This document shows positions 63,198 through 64,000 of a stretch of DNA of 64,000 nt, in pieces. Numbering within the stretch: position 1 is the stretch's first letter; each line of letters begins with the position of its first letter. The stretch is from CAKZNE01 sp040222435. GTDB taxonomy: Bacteria > Bacteroidota > Bacteroidia > Flavobacteriales > Schleiferiaceae. The translations under genes and the position numbers were made by a program. The notes beneath the pieces were generated by a model, which was not told the origin of the DNA, did not search any database, and was given only the letters and a program-made list of their open reading frames with translations. The stretch lies in assembly GCA_965212245.1 (NCBI GenBank), contig OZ243107.1, positions 1,054,001 through 1,118,000 of the forward strand, given 5' to 3'.

Positions 63198-64000
63198 TTA
63201 TTTAGCTTCCTGTTGATTGAGTTCCTTTTTAAGACTAATAAGCTCCAGGGTAAGCTCTTCTATTTTTTGTAATAGAATAGCTTGCATCTCGCCCACAGAA
63301 ACCCCTTTTTCGGCAACTTCGCTGGCGGAGGGAACATTCGGCAAATGCCCGTTTTGATCAATGAATGACTCTATTTCTTCAAGGGACATTCGGCAATAAT
63401 CTTCCTCAAAAACAAAATCTGGCCAATCTTGCTGCAGTTTTACCGTAAGCTCTTCACTTAATATCTTACCGCCCACATATAATTTGTAATCTCCATTAAA
63501 ACTTGTGGCATTAATACCAACCACGCCATCCGGAGAAAGAGTCATAATCGGGGTTGCTGTATTTGACCCATAACGAAAGTTTAGGTTTTTTTCATACGAG
63601 TTGGTTCGCGTGGACCAAATTACGGACGCTCCTCTCAGGGTATTGATGTAGTCCAGTTTTAAAAACTCATCATTCATACTAAAAATCCCTATGTTCCCTT
63701 TAGTGTTTAAGTAATTATTAGCATTGGACCAACTATTAATTCCTGACCCTATGTAGGTTGCTCCATTGTATTTCACAAAAAAGACTGAGGCTGAACTATA
63801 ATGTGCGTCAATAAGGTAAGGGGAGTAAACGGGGTCCGGATCTTCACCTTCCACTGCTGGTCCTGTGCCGCTTGCACCATCTATCCGCAACCCTCCATGA
63901 CTTGCCGTTGCCTGAATATGAAGCACTGCGCTTGGGTTGCTCACGCGTATACCTATATTGTTGTTGGAGGAGTTGGACACACTACCCCCAGGGGTATATA
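63198..64000 (-). CDS. Tail-fibre-like secreted protein, 5' end beyond window
   Basis: The frame is open to the window edge (267 visible residues; the GTG at 63978-63980 is internal). It reads SNSSNNNIGIRVSNPSAVLHIQ, the 'GIGTxxPxAxLHV' repeat of Bacteroidota fibre-like proteins. Beta-structured repeats with ATYIGSGINSWSN and LNFRYGSNTATPIMTLSPDG follow. The C-terminal signature WPDFVFEEDYCRMSLEEIESFI, HLPNVPSASEVAEKGVSVGEM and a closing coiled coil are typical. Such proteins are widespread in the phylum and their role is unknown; an adhesion or trimeric fibre role is likely. It lies 101 bases upstream of the RHS gene on the same strand and may be co-transcribed. Confidence 0.85.
   Translation of the reverse strand, partial: YTPGGSVSNSSNNNIGIRVSNPSAVLHIQATASHGGLRIDGASGTGPAVEGEDPDPVYSPYLIDAHYSSASVFFVKYNGATYIGSGINSWSNANNYLNTKGNIGIFSMNDEFLKLDYINTLRGASVIWSTRTNSYEKNLNFRYGSNTATPIMTLSPDGVVGINATSFNGDYKLYVGGKILSEELTVKLQQDWPDFVFEEDYCRMSLEEIESFIDQNGHLPNVPSASEVAEKGVSVGEMQAILLQKIEELTLELISLKKELNQQEAK

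Overview
The window comes from a member of the Bacteroidota, most likely a marine-type Flavobacteriales lineage (Cryomorphaceae/Schleiferiaceae-like; the family placement is a guess). The evidence is a SusC-type TonB-dependent receptor, five proteins with a type IX secretion (T9SS) C-terminal sorting domain, DUF5687-type ABC permease, near absence of Shine-Dalgarno sequences, and several TAnnTTTG (-7) promoter boxes typical of the phylum. Composition is moderate (low-to-mid 40s percent GC by eye). I see no tRNA, rRNA, CRISPR array or insertion sequence.

Layout. 1-8110: the 5' part of a SusC-like receptor cut by the window edge, two small genes, a glycine-rich lipoprotein, an acyl-CoA dehydrogenase and a lipoprotein prolyl oligopeptidase. 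8129-27203: two giant secreted T9SS cargo genes (3418 and 2748 codons) built from fibronectin type III, jelly-roll/MAM-like, 'FGDGWNG', beta-helix and PKD modules, with long near-identical internal DNA repeats. 27471-43138: a phenylacetate (paa) catabolic region holding paaY, paaJ, paaI, paaG, paaH, paaD, paaC, paaB, paaA and a divergently transcribed paaE. It is interspersed with an ABC exporter, a beta-lactamase-like hydrolase, a GAF-PAS histidine kinase, a leucine-rich-repeat lipoprotein and two genes of unknown role. paaK (CoA ligase) and paaZ (ring-opening enzyme) are not in the window, so the pathway must be completed elsewhere.

43126-46785: a GNAT acetyltransferase and a four-gene operon (ECF sigma factor, one-TM putative anti-sigma factor, two exported proteins sharing 11-residue coiled-coil repeats and Pro-rich segments, the second ending in a predicted outer-membrane barrel). 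46939-52008: two paralogous T9SS cargo proteins, each followed by the same palindromic terminator hairpin. 52280-55495: RNase R, a small TM/coiled-coil protein and a LysE-type exporter on the + strand. 55492-64000 (minus strand): a fibre-like protein cut by the window edge, a giant SpvB/FG-GAP/RHS protein with a C-terminal domain resembling polymorphic toxin type 23, an overlapping lipoprotein that is a candidate immunity protein, and a small T9SS protein carrying a single RHS-like YD motif.

The most promising candidate systems are the RHS-toxin/lipoprotein/YD-mini-protein locus and the ECF sigma operon with hendecad-repeat envelope proteins. All family assignments are from reading the translated sequence and remembered family features; no database search was run.
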